DNA of 64,000 nt from Apoderus coryli (Eukaryota > Arthropoda > Insecta > Coleoptera > Attelabidae), in the NCBI GenBank assembly GCA_911728435.2, contig OU452205.1:15382260-15446259 (forward strand). Direction: 5' to 3'. Within the stretch, counting starts at the first letter, position 1; every line of letters starts with the position of its first letter. The translations under genes and the position numbers were made by a program. Below the pieces are notes generated by a model, which saw nothing but the letters and a program-made list of their open reading frames with translations, did no database searches and was not told the origin of the DNA. Positions 1 to 11,375 of the stretch are shown here, piece after piece.

Positions 1-1592
1 TTTTCAAAAGTAAACTAACTAAATAGGAATATTAGGGATTTACTTACATATAAATTTCACCAAAAGATGACAATAGTATACGAAAACGGTCTCACAAATA
101 TAATGTAAACAAAAACAAATGGCATGAAAATATGAATAGAAATAGAAAAGAAGTTGTTTGTCAAGGACCATGTGTCTGTACAACCCAGTATTAGAAAACG
201 AGGAATTAATGTAGTTTCCAGAAGGACATTCTCAAATCAATTTTACTTGGGAAAAACAAAGCTTAGAGTGTGTAATACCATGTTTCTTAACACAATAGGT
301 GCACAAGAATTGGTAATTAGGAAATCGGCTAAAATTGACATTTTGAAATCTGGTGAAATAAATCAGGAGAAAAGTTTAGATACAAAACAGCCCCTGTTAT
401 AAATAGTAAACAAACTGACACACTACATGCTTTTTTCGATTCTCTACCAAAGTTAGAATCACATTATTGCAGAGCTTCGACATCCAAATTATATTTAGAA
501 CCTGTTTGGTGTTCCAAAGCCCATTTATATAAATTTTATAAAAATGACGACTGCAAAACACTTAACGAGAAACCACTTTCCATTGCAACATTTCACAAAG
601 ATTTTGAGCGACTATCGCTTTATATGCAGAAGAAAGATCTTTGTGACACTTGTGTTGCATTTGAGACGGGCAATTTATCTGAAGACAATTATAATACACA
701 CATTATATTAAAAGATGAAGCACGAAATGAAATGAATAAAGACAAATAGTCGGTAAATGAAGTCTTTACCATGGATCTGCAATCTGTTCTCCTTTGCCCG
801 AAATGGACTGTCTCTTCTCTCTACTACAAAAGTAAATTGGTAGTTCATAATTTTACCCTCTACGACATCAAACGCAAGCAAGGCTAATGTTATATTTGGA
901 ATGAGTCTGAGGGTGGGTTAGCTAGTAACGAGTTTACAACTATTATAGTCCACTTTTTAAGCGAACATCTGCTGCAAAAAGATATCACCAACAGTTAAAT
1001 TATATTATGGAGTGATGGCTGCGGGTATCAGAACCGCAACGCGACTTTATCAAATGGCCTATTTAATTTTGCCTTGGAAAAAGGGGTTACTGTAACGCAA
1101 AAATATCTGCACAAAGACCATACGCAGATGGAGGTCGATAGCATGCATTCGGTTATTGAAAGAAAGATTCAAAATAAGAAAATCGATATTCCGGCCGACT
1201 ACGTATATATTTGCAAAACAGCATGCCAAAAGGCATCATATAAAGTAAAATATTTAAATCATGATTTCTTTAAAAAATTTGATGAACTTAAATATTTTAA
1301 ATCTATTAGACCTGCAAAAATGGCTGGTGGACCAATGGTAAATGACTTAAAAGCCTTGAAGTATTCAAATGAAGGAGTTCAATTTAAACTCCGTCATTCC
1401 GCAGAAGAGTGGCAATCCTTGCCATTCAGACTGTACATGAATACTATTCAAACGACGAATGTTCAAAATTTAAAGCAACTCCACAAAAATAGAATTAAAA
1501 TTAAATCCGAAAAATATAGACACCTTCAACAACTGAAAGCAAGCATCGAATCAGACTATCACGACTTCTACAATCATCTTCCCCATGAATAA
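1..1592 (+). pseudogene. Decayed DUF7869-family (transposase-like) gene, left edge cut by window
   Basis: Homology-like coding segments run in order along the plus strand but are broken. Frame 1 holds 154-402, containing RVCNTMFLNT. After a frameshift near 402, frame 3 holds about 411-750, 750-1000 and 1000-1592, with in-frame stops near 747, 886 and 1000. Recognisable blocks are FTMDLQSVLL, KLVVHNFTLYD, WNESEGGLASNEF, WSDGCGYQNRN and HTQMEVDSMHSVIERK, in the order expected for DUF7869 proteins, which are multicopy in insect genomes. The last 172 codons (1074-1592) are open and end at a natural stop. The function of the family is not established; its multicopy nature suggests a transposon gene, and the related element at 37639-38711 has terminal inverted repeats. 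This copy cannot make a full product. Confidence 0.7.
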
Positions 1593-1728
1593 TAATAATC
1601 GTTTATATTTCAGTATTGTATTTTTGTTGAATCTTGTTACTTTTTTTTTATTCTTTTCTTGGGATTTAAGGTTCTATTTTATAAGCGATTTTTTTCCTTC
1701 TGAAATATGTTTATTTCCATGTCAATGG

Positions 1729-1762
1729 TACAACGTTTCGGCTTATTCGCCTTCCTCAGGTA
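1729..1762 (-). ncRNA. Hammerhead-ribozyme-like motif 1 (orphan)
   Basis: Read on the minus strand from 1762: stem I strand UAC, core CUGAGGA (matches CUGANGA), one extra A, stem II GGC with a 6-nt loop and GCC, core GAAA, mini stem III ACGU, cleavage-site base U (not G), then GUA closing stem I. The layout matches the minimal type I hammerheads known from Penelope-like elements. No Penelope ORF is adjacent. It may be the remaining terminus of an element, or chance, although four other copies in the window share the architecture. Confidence 0.55.
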
Positions 1763-1984
1763 AATCTCCTTTCTAAAAATTTTTTTGTAAACATTAGAAT
1801 TAAAATAAACAAGTAAGTGGTACATTTACACTACATCACAACAATATTCAGTGCAAATAGGTAATATACTCGTATATATAACACATACACAATTACATAT
1901 AATATTCTTAATTATTTTCTATTTTTATTTTTTTTTTGTATTTATTTTTACCTTACCAACATCTCATGGTTCTGTAGAATTTTT

Positions 1985-2096
1985 TTTTCCAATATAATTA
2001 GTTCCACTTCTCCTCTCGACAACAACTTGAATGATTTTTATTTGAATAACCTTAAAAGGGACTTCGGCCAGAATAAATTTAAGTTTGAGACTGTAA
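1985..2096 (+). pseudogene. Non-LTR retrotransposon ORF2 fragment, part before the Harbinger insertion
   Basis: The plus strand encodes a stretch ending in FKFETV that reads directly into the segment starting at 3236 once the Harbinger element and one TAA duplication are ignored. It lies upstream of the reverse transcriptase domain. The 5' limit is unclear because the sequence becomes a T-rich tract around 1920-1990, so the element is 5' truncated. Confidence 0.6.
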
Positions 2097-3235
2097 CAGC
2101 CATTTGCACCGCCTCGCTTAAATCTACAACTTAGCTAAGGTCGACCTTATCTAGGATATGAATTGCACCAGCCAATACTTAGCTAAGTTTGAGAAATATG
2201 TGGCATCGTCGCATTTTAATACAAACATGTTGAAAAGAATGCTGGCTACTGGCTAACCTAAAGAATTATTTACTTTTATTTTAGTTTCTGATTTTAATGT
2301 TTTAAGTTTTTATGTATTTTAAGATGGAAGAAACAAAGAAACGGGCTCCCAATCTTTCCTATAGGAAAAAATGTTACTTCTGAGGATAGTATCAGAATAT
2401 AAGAAATAATAGAATGTAAAAATACCAACAACCAAATTTGGCGAGAAAAAGACGGGGTGTAGAAAATAATTTCAAGCCGGTTTAATGCTGAAACACCCGA
2501 AAGTTATCCGCGAAAATGTGTTTCCTTACGCAAATATAATATGAAAACATAAAGAAACATTTACGAAGGGAGGTAGCCGATGAAAAGTCTGAAATAAAAA
2601 AAACTGGAGGTGGGCCTTGTACAATAATCGCAGTTCCCGTCCGTGATTTGGCGATAGGCCTTGTAAATACCAAAAACTGTTTTTGGCTTAAAAAATTCCT
2701 AATTACAAGTTGTGAGGGTATTCAAGATCGCGTTGAAAAGGTTCACTATAACCATTTGTTTGACAACCCTATATTTTAGAAAACGTCCAATTATCCAAGT
2801 CTTCAAAATGATTCGCTCGAATATATTTTTCACGGCACCCCATATAGGTAAAACTAAATTTATGTCGTCGAAATCATCATCAAAAACTAAACGTAAATCC
2901 ATTATAAATATCTAATAATGTGAATTATGAAATAATTACAAATTATTAGGCAGGTACTAGTGTGTTTAAGTGAAATTTAGGACAGAACAAGTACCTAACA
3001 TAATGTAAACATACCTCATAGAAAAAAATGTTTATTGACATACCTAGACAAAATAATGGAAAACAAAATAAAAAGTGAGGTTAGATATGAATTAAGTGGA
3101 CCTTAAGCTATAGATTACCTGGGTCTAACTTAAGTCCCACTTAGGTGTGTTATAAGTGACGGTGCAACATAATACGTCAACTTAAGCTCCACTTAACGCT
3201 AAGTGGACCTTAAGTGTAAGCGGTGCAAATGGCTG
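2097..3235 (+). mobile_element. PIF/Harbinger DNA transposon, non-autonomous, TSD TAA
   Basis: The ends are inverted repeats. The left end starts CAGCCATTTGCACCGC and the right end is its complement (GCGGTGCAAATGGCTG with small differences). Both are flanked by TAA (2094-2096 and 3236-3238), the TWA target typical of PIF/Harbinger. Short motifs built on ACTTAG/CTTAAG recur inside both ends. The element carries a decayed Myb-like gene but no nuclease gene, so it could only move in trans. It is inserted within the reverse transcriptase ORF of a non-LTR element. Confidence 0.85.
2324..2665 (+). pseudogene. Harbinger Myb/SANT-like DNA-binding protein, decayed
   Basis: Starts with ATG at 2324 and reads KKRAPNLSYRKKC in one frame, followed by a stop. 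Later pieces in shifted frames read RIVSEYKKIIECK, a stretch like WREKDGVE, then EVADEKSEIKKTGGGP, and finally arginine/proline-containing residues. These blocks match the Myb-like protein that accompanies the PIF/Harbinger nuclease and binds the transposon ends. Several frameshifts and stops leave it non-functional. Its position between the TIRs supports the superfamily call. Confidence 0.65.
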
Positions 3236-4996
3236 TAAGTGAATACGAAGTCACAAAAATTTTATTAAATCTTAAAACTAAAGCCACTGGGTGTGATAAT
3301 TTAAATATAAGACTGATTCATTTTGCATGTCCGTTTATTATTTCGCATCAAACGCACATAATAAATTACAATCTGCTGCATTCAGTTTTTCCAAATCAAT
3401 GGAAGTAAGGTCGTGTTATACCGGTAGCTAAAGTTGACTCACCTAAAGAGCTAAATGCTATCGAAGGTCCTGGAGAAAATAATGGATCGACAAATACGAT
3501 TACACTTAAAAAACCATGATATACTTTCTGAAACCCAGTCCGGTTTTCGAGCCGGGTACAGTTGTTGAACAGCTGTATTAAACATAACAGATGACATCAT
3601 ATCCAGTTTAGATAAAAAAGATTGTGGAGTGTTAGTTCTTCTAGATTTCAGTAAAGCTTTCGATGTGATCAATCATAGTTTGCTGTTGTCACTGTTTCAG
3701 TTTCTGGGTTTTAGTTCGTCTTCAATTTTGCTTCTGAAGGATTATCTGCGTGATAGGTGCCATAAAGTCACTTATTCGGGACACTTTCATCTTCCACTTC
3801 TCTAACTAAAGGTTCCATTTTAGGCCCACTCCTGTTTACCATTTACACCTGTCCACTTTCGTCCGTTTTAGAAAAATGTAACGTACATATGTACTCTGAC
3901 GATACGCAATTATACTGCGTCTTTCCAAAAGAAAAACAGATGGAATTTTTAAATATGATCAATTCAGACCTCTCGAAATTGGTTGAATTCTCAAATTCTC
4001 ATAATCTCATAATAAATCACAAAAAATTTAGTGTTGTTTTTTTTCGGTGGTTTGTCAAAAATAAAATCGAGAACAACACTTTAACTGTTGCCTCCAAAGC
4101 TAAAAATCTAGGTATTCTGCTCGATGAAAATCCTAAATTTGTAGATCAATGCTCCTCTTTACTGCAAAAAAGTTATTCAAAATTGAAATTAATTTTCTCA
4201 AATCGGCATTTCTTAAATTCTAACCTTAAAAAATTATTATGTGATTCGCTCGTCTTATAACAATTCAATTATTGTGATTTTGTCTATAGACCGTGTTTGC
4301 TTCAGAGGGATCGTGCTAGGATACAAAAAGTACAGAACTCGTGCTTGCGATTAATTTTTGGTATTCGAAAATTTGAATGAATAAGCTATACACTAAAAAA
4401 TTCAAAATGGCTTAATATGGTAAACCGACCACACAAATTCCACCGTACCTTTTCAGGAAACTTACATTCAGAACGGATGTTCATAATTTGAACATTAGGA
4501 GAAAAAATTTGATTGATATACCGTCTCATTAAATAACTTTATTTAAAAAATCCTTCTCATACAGAATAGCAAGGGAGTATAATAAATAAAATAATAATTT
4601 TTTAATAAAATAATAAAATAATTTTAGGACTCTTTCTATGTCAGGGTTTAAGTCAAGGGTGTCTTAGGTGTTAATCAGTGAGCAATGTCTAGCGTAGATA
4701 AATATGTTTTAATCTCTCCTATCCACTTTCCGCCATCCTCCTTTTTTGTTTATCTTTTATTGTTTAGCAGAAATATAGATCTTGTAAATCCGTACACCCA
4801 TTTTGGTAACTGCATAATATTGTGGGTTTTGCGTAAATATATTATTTAGTTTTAATTTCGGTTCATTAAGAATATCAGCTGTACTGAATATGCACCTTTT
4901 AACAATAACAAATTGTTTTGAATTTGATGAATGTATTCTTTTTTTTCCTTTTGCTGAAGTTGTTGTTAATAAAGATATTTATTATTATTATTATCC
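3236..4996 (+). pseudogene. Jockey/CR1-like non-LTR retrotransposon, 3' part of ORF2 with RT and tail
   Basis: Broken plus-strand coding sequence continues from 1985-2096. In order it shows EVTKILLNLKTKATG (RT N-terminal block), a fingers region in shifted frames, GFRAGY, a D-containing LLDFSKAFD block (3640-3665), GPLLFTIYT, the catalytic YSDDTQLY (about 3890-3910, a variant of the usual YADD/FADD), KNLGILLDE, and the C-terminal thumb block RIQKVQNSCLRLIF near 4320. Frameshifts near 3408, 3470 and 4260 inactivate it. The 3' end is an AATAAAG signal followed by an (ATT)n run at about 4975-4994, typical of non-LTR tails. Clade assignment is tentative. Confidence 0.75.
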
Positions 4997-6425
4997 CTTC
5001 TCTTATGTTCTACATAAGTTGATAGAATTGAGTTTCTAATTTATACAATTTAAAAAACTCAAATCATGTTATACATCATAATATATTATTATTTATAATA
5101 TAATACACCTAATTTCTAAATTGTTGATTCGCATTAAAAAGAATAATTTGTTTATGACTTTGATTCTGGGATTCGGGCTCAATGATAAAATGCCAGAATG
5201 TTTTCATATATTTACACGACGTGTTCTTGTGACTTTTTATAATGTTATTATTATTTTTTTAAATACTGTGCAGATCTAAACTTTCACATCTTACAATTTT
5301 CAAGCTACCCTGGTTGACCAATACTCTCTTTTTCAAGAGCAAGTTGACACTTTGTTGTAATTTAGTTTGTGTAGGAACTGGTTCTAAAATAAAACAACTG
5401 TATAAATTTTGTACGCAATTATAATCGTTGTCATTAATATAATAATTATTTATAAGATATTTCAGTTAAATTTAATATAATTGTAATAAATAGAAATATT
5501 ACATCTTTACAGGTACACATATTTCAAATACCTTATTTTGTGGTCACTAGATATCCCTTCCTTTATATAATACATAAGTTGATAGAATTGAGTTACAAAC
5601 TTATCAAATTTAAAAATATCAATTCATGTTATATATCATATATTATTATTTATATCATAATACACCTAATATCTAAATTGTTGATTCGCATATAAAAAGA
5701 ATAGTTTATTTATGACGTTGGTTCTGGCATTCGGGCTCAATGATAAAATGCCAGAATGTTGCCATATATTTACACGTGTTTTTATTACTTTTTATAATGT
5801 TATTACTATTTTTGTAAATAATGTGCAGATCTCAACTTTCACATCTTGAAATTTTCAAACAAGCCTGGTTGACCAATACACTCTTTTTCAAGAGCAAGTT
5901 GATACTTTGTTGTAATTTTTCAGATAAGTACGGTTTGTGCAGAGACTGGTTCTAAAATAAAACAGCTGTAAAAATTTTGTACACAATTATAATCGTTGTC
6001 ATTAATATAATAACTATTATTTATAAGATATTTCAGTTGAATTTAATATAATTGTAATAAATAGAAATCTTACATCTTTACAGGTACACATATTTCAAAT
6101 ACCTTATTTTGTAGTCACTATATAGTTATCCCTTCTTTTATATTATACATAAGTTGATAGAATTAAGTTACAAGCTTATAAAATTTAAAAAAATCAAATC
6201 ATGTTATACATCATAAGATATTATTATTTTTTATGACATAATACACCTACCTATATAATATCTAAATTGTTGACTGGCATATAAAAAGAATAATTTATTT
6301 ATGACGTTGGTTCTGGCCTTCGGAGTCAATGATAAAATGCCAGAATGTTGTCATATATTTACACGTGCTCTTATTACTGTTTATAAAGTTATTATTATTT
6401 TTTAAATAATGTGCATATCTCTATT
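4995..6425. repeat. Tandem repeat, about 565-bp unit, 2.5 copies
   Basis: Three successive blocks begin with ATCCCTTC at about 4995, 5551 and 6127. All contain ACATAAGTTGATAGAATT, ATTGTTGATTCGCAT or a close form, and GATAAAATGCCAGAATG. Units one and two are full length and also share a GGTTGACCAATAC block. Unit three stops after about 300 bp near the GTGCA.ATCT motif. No ORF is conserved between copies. The left edge abuts the (ATT)n tail of the non-LTR element. This could be a small satellite array or a tandemly duplicated transposon end. Confidence 0.85.
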
Positions 6426-7345
6426 TATTATCTACATCAAAGTTTTACATACTTTATTTATTTGGTACCACTGGACTGCAGTATAGTAGATCAGATCTAA
6501 AATATACCTGTACTTTAAATATGATTTTGTCAAGTCTTACTACATTGGAGTTGGTTGCGATCTGAAAATCTAATACTTTTTAATACAATTTCCATGTCGG
6601 AATCACGACATAGATACTGAGTTACAATATTGCTTGAAAAATTATTGGCTTATTATGATTTAAAAGACAAAGTTATATCAGAAAAACTAATTTTATATCT
6701 TGAAGAAAAAGACAACACAAATATGGAACCGACCTACTCTTTTTAGCATGATAATTTATTGAAAATGTATATGATATATCTTCACCTAAAAATGTTTTCT
6801 TTTAAGTACTGATGAATATCATATTATATTATACAATAAAACATCTCTGTACAACCTGTTGGATAATTTTTCAAACATGCTGCTAAATTTCTGGAACATC
6901 AAAAACATTTTTTCTCTCAACATATATTTATTCTTCTTATTATTAATAAATATTATTTTAGTATAAAAGTTCGATAGTAAAAAAAGTGAAACCCTTCCAT
7001 CATTTGATTTTTGCATCTATAGTTTTCCAATCATAAAAAACAGTTTTTCGGCCACCGTCGAAAAAGTCGCACTTTATGTTCATAATAATTGTCACAATAG
7101 TTGACAATGAAGAAATAGCATTGTAGTATTCGGAATGAAAGTAACATAATTGGATTCGAAATTTTTGCATGATCGGCTACGCTGCGCTTGGCCGCATTGC
7201 AAAACATCATTGCATTCGTCCAAAAAAAATATTATATTTTTTCAATCCTAATAATACAACATATTTATTTAATGATAAATCAAACTTCGTCTTCTCCACA
7301 AATAAATCTCTTTATTTTGTTAAAAATTGTGTCATTAAATTATTA
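6426..7345. other. AT-rich non-coding stretch
   Basis: No recognisable gene, TIR pair or tandem repeat was seen. The short ORFs here have no matching motif and look random. Confidence 0.5.
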
Positions 7346-7389
7346 AACCATACATGTTTCGAGACATAATATTCTCATCTTCAGTGGTT
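7346..7389 (-). ncRNA. Hammerhead-ribozyme-like motif 2 (orphan)
   Basis: Read on the minus strand from 7389: stem I AACCA, core CUGAAGA, an extra U, stem II GAGA with an 8-nt loop and UCUC, core GAAA, palindromic stem III ACAUGU, cleavage-site base A, then UGGUU, which pairs all five bases of stem I. This is the best-paired intact copy in the window. No Penelope ORF is adjacent; a decayed terminus is the likely source. Confidence 0.65.
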
Positions 7390-7445
7390 AACATTAGGGG
7401 GGTAAAATTTTTGTTGAATACAGAAGTTATTTAATTGTTAATGGG

Positions 7446-7557
7446 GGTTTTTTTTGATTCTGGAAATAACACTTTCATAAGTATACATTTTTTATTGAAA
7501 GTCGGTCAATAAAAAATGTATACTTATGAAAGTGTTATTTCCAGAATCAAAAAAACC
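7446..7557. repeat. Near-perfect long hairpin, about 52-bp arms, 7-nt loop
   Basis: The left arm ends at 7498 and the right arm starts at 7506. The arms contain GATTCTGGAAATAACACTTT and its complement and differ only by one A in the terminal A/T run. The loop is AAGTCGG. The lack of divergence between arms suggests recent formation or gene conversion. It immediately precedes the tandem array at 7553. It could be a MITE core, or would be a source of double-stranded RNA if transcribed. Confidence 0.9.
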
Positions 7558-8290
7558 ATAGGCGTCCGTGAAAATTCTATAAAAATGTCAGAAAAAATTT
7601 GTATCCGTGATTACTCAAAAACCACTTTTTAACGGATTTTAACCACATTTGGTACGAAAATACTACAGGATATATATAGGTGGTGATTAACATTGAGCGT
7701 AGGCAAGGGGTTCAAAAGAGGAGTCAAAAATTTAAAAAATCATAGTTCTTAAACTTATCCGAAATATTGAATAATTTTTTCTGCGTTTAATTAAATATAA
7801 CCTAAATGATTAGACCACATTGACATGCGAAAAAAGTGTAAATGGGGTAAAAAGGTTAGAAAAAACGTATTTCTTAAACATAGCAGAAATATTGACTAGT
7901 TATTTATAGCTTTGATAGCATATAACATAAAAAATGTGTTATAAATAACTTGTTACCATAGGCGTTCGTAAATAGTGTAAAAGGGGTCAAAATAAAAACA
8001 TATATACTTCCTAAACTTATTCGGAATAATTTTTCGTAGTTGTGATAGAATATAACCTAAAAAATGTTTCATAAATGAACTGGTTCACACCGGCGTTCGA
8101 AAAAGGGTCAAAACCGAAAAAAAAAATGTTTTTCCAAATATAACAGAAAAATTGGCTACTTATATATAGCTTTGATATAAGATAACCTACAACATACAGC
8201 ATAACAATTATGTTTACATAGGGGTTCGTAAATAGTAGAAAAGGGGGCAAAGTAAATTTTATAATAAAACTAAAAAAATCAATTATTTTG
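7553..8290. repeat. Decayed tandem array, about 133-bp unit, at least 5 copies
   Basis: The anchor motif CATAGGCGTTCGTAAATAG or a degenerate form recurs at about 7555, 7690, 7820, 7957, 8088 and 8216 (spacing 128-137). Each unit continues with a (A)GGGGTCAAAA stretch, a CTTAAACTTAT-like stretch and GATA.ATATAACCTA. Divergence between units is high, so the array is old. No ORF is conserved. Confidence 0.8.
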
Positions 8291-11200
8291 CGTACAAGAA
8301 CTTGGCCTAGAAGATCTGAAAATATGTACGTATAAATAGTGCCTCCAAAGAGAGGAAAAATTAACAAAACCCGATACTTCAAAAAAATAGCTGATGGTCT
8401 AAAATAAAACAAAAATTTATTAAATTTAGATAAATGACAAATAGGTCATACAATTATTACTTTTACACTTAAATATGGAGAGCTATTCGTGCCTCGAGGG
8501 CAACAGTTTATTTTTATTATATTGCAGAAACAAAGAATACCTCGGAAACGCATTATCTATACGGTTAACTACTATATTAACACATTTTTTCATTAAGATG
8601 ATCGAATAACATTTTATTTTTGCATTTAGATACGTTCGTCATTAGCCTCAAAAGTTATACCACTTTTAATAGACACCAATAAAGGAAACCTTATGAGAAA
8701 TGGCTTCATTTTTTCAAATGGTTACATTGTAATATCATCCCAGTCTTTCCTATTCTTTTGATGTGGCTTACTTAAAAATGTAATGTTGGATTTTTTTTTA
8801 TTAATTTTATCTACCATACAAATAGATTCGTGAGGGACAATTATTGAGTCAATAATATAATATCCAATATTTATTAAAAGTTTTGTTAGTTTGTCGCAAT
8901 ATTTATTGGTTCATAACATTGATGGAGATGGTATTAACGATGCTCATGATGTTTATGCCCTTAATGAGATTGCATATTAAACCACATGTCAACCTGCTGC
9001 AAGGACTTTCGGTTAATGTGCTTATTGCCTGTATTTTGTGGAGTTGTGGCTACAAATGGCATCAAATTAATATTAAGTACCTACCTAGACATACAATTCA
9101 GTACTAATTATAACATTAGATTCACGTACTGAAGAAGTCATGAAGTCATAGACTAAAAACATGTTTTTAGGTCTATGTAATCTGAAAATACTTCTTATCA
9201 ATGCTAAATGGTGTGCTAAGTATGTTCTAACAGCTTCACTTCGGTGTACATTTGCTCACGGTAATACATAACCTTGCGGTCATTACTTCAAGATAAGTAT
9301 AATTTTTAATTTAAATCTTATACTTTCAATTCGAGAAATAGAATAAGATATAAAAATTATGGAAACAGTATTAAATCCTGAGTCAAATTTATACTAGCTA
9401 ACGCTTCGCTGATCATCCTGTCAGGTTCTTCTACTAACTAAACTGTTTAGTTTTAGATTAACCGCGCTCCCGCAAAGTTGCTCAGAAGAAGCTGATATGA
9501 TGATCAGTGAAACATTAGCTAGTATATATTTGACGGAGGATCTATCCAGCAGTATTATTTCTATAACTTTGCTTGCCTGTGGAAGTTTTCTATGACTGTG
9601 ACTATGATTTTATTCTGATTTGACGTTCCGGCGAAATAGATCATTGAGCTTGGGTGACGATAAGGGTTGCAATCATCGATAGCATCGTGTTTTAGTCTTC
9701 TATGTGCTTATATATCATGGGCAGAAGACATAAATACAGATTATACAGTACTATATGCAGACAATGAGTCACACATTATTGGAATTTTATAAAACCTCGC
9801 AAGACAAAATTTTATTTCAAAATGACATATTTTGAATTGATTTACATGCTGTTTCAATTTGTTCCCCGACTCTTTCAAATACTCCGTATGGGATGCCAGA
9901 TGCCAACACTGTCTTGATATATATTTATTTTGTTATTTCCAGCAAAAATAAAAGTTGTATTTACAGTAGAATTTTTGTCCGATCCAAATGTCTTTTGCTA
10001 TAATAATTGTAGACAGGTCAAATCACAAATTTTATGAATGGTTCTAAAGTGAGAATATTCATATTGGCATAGTGAACCATATTTTGTTGAGTATACCTGC
10101 ACTATAAAGACTTGTTATAAATATTTTTTATATAGCATCTCATTTAGTGATAAATTGTACGTTTTCGTGACTGATTTTTCAATTATATCAATTAGTTAAT
10201 GGCAACATTATATTTTTTTAAGTTTTTAAAACTGTACCGAAAATAGGAGCACGGTGTACAAACCTATGTTGATATTATTTTCTCTCTTAATAAAAGAAAG
10301 ATAAAAAAAATTGCTAGCAATCGCTATATCAAGTCTCAAAATATTATTTTTTTTACTCGTTAACTATGCTTTTAAGATATTTTTTTTCTGAAATTAATGT
10401 CTTGCATTACATTTGCCTCTCTACATTAAAAAATCAATAGTTACAATAGCCAGCGAGTGACCATAACTCATTATGTATTACGTTTCCACAAAAGTACAAT
10501 ATAGTTCATTGTTTTTTATTTTATTCAGGTTAGTTTATATTTTTTTGTTTATTCTATGATAAAAATATAAGGCCCTCCACTTTAATAAGAATTTAATGCT
10601 GCCTTAAATACTTATCTGATAATTATCTATAAAAATGATCAAAAATTCAATACACACAATATATAAATTAGAAATTATATTTTAAAATTTTACAAAAAAA
10701 CTAAAATTTGGAATACTGATTTGAAATTCTAGAATTAGCCTCTGGATAGAATTTAAATATTTTTTTATTGGTCACTTTGTTCCAAAACGCAAAATAAAGG
10801 TAGCTTGTCTTAATAATTATAATAATTAGTATTTCACATATTCTTGTTTAAAGTATGGCAACAGACTTATATGACTTTTTGTCGAATTTTTTAGTCCATT
10901 TTTGTTCTCTTGGGACCTTTATCTGTCAACATACTGTATAAATTTGTTACATACAAAAATAGTAAGCATGACAAAATAGACATGGTGTGTCAAATATATC
11001 CAAACTTTTTATTTTCGTTGTATAACTGAATTAAACTAAATAAATAGTCTAGGTATATTATAGAAATGTATGTCCTATACGAGGTGTTCCATTATGTATT
11101 GTTCAGCCTGTAGATATTAATATTCTGCATAACTAATATATATATATTTATATACTATGCAGAGTATGACTTCCGTTCGACTGAATAAAATGCATTAATA

Positions 11201-11375
11201 TCAAATATCTTCATTAACTATTATCTCGAGTTTTAACGTATGTAAAAAGTTCCTATATCAATAGGACTGTATCTATTTATTGTTTATAAATTAAAACAAC
11301 AGAAATATACCAAGTTCTGTTATTTGTAGTAAGTGAAAATATATTAATACTTTATTTACACATGTAAAAATATAG
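8291..11375. other. AT-rich intergenic sequence with one foldback at 9384
   Basis: No gene recognised. Apart from the foldback at 9384-9535 and a small perfect palindrome near 9150-9174 (AGACTAAAAACATG and its complement), nothing is supported. The short ORF at 8883-9107 has no family motif. Confidence 0.5.
9384..9535. repeat. Foldback element, about 51-bp arms
   Basis: The left arm from 9384 (TCAAATTTATACTAGCTAAC) pairs with the right arm ending at 9535 (complement TCAAATATATACTAGCTAAT). The pairing continues through CTGATCATC and TTCTTCT with a handful of mismatches, and the loop is about 47 nt. It resembles a short MITE or foldback element. Confidence 0.8.

Noticed and set aside
4995..6425. 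CRISPR-like array
   Set aside because: The repeat unit is about 565 bp without spacers, and the sequence is eukaryotic; no CRISPR is present anywhere in the window.
8883..9107. Hydrophobic 74-codon ORF as a membrane protein gene
   Set aside because: Isolated, AT-rich, no homologous motif, no splice context; consistent with chance.
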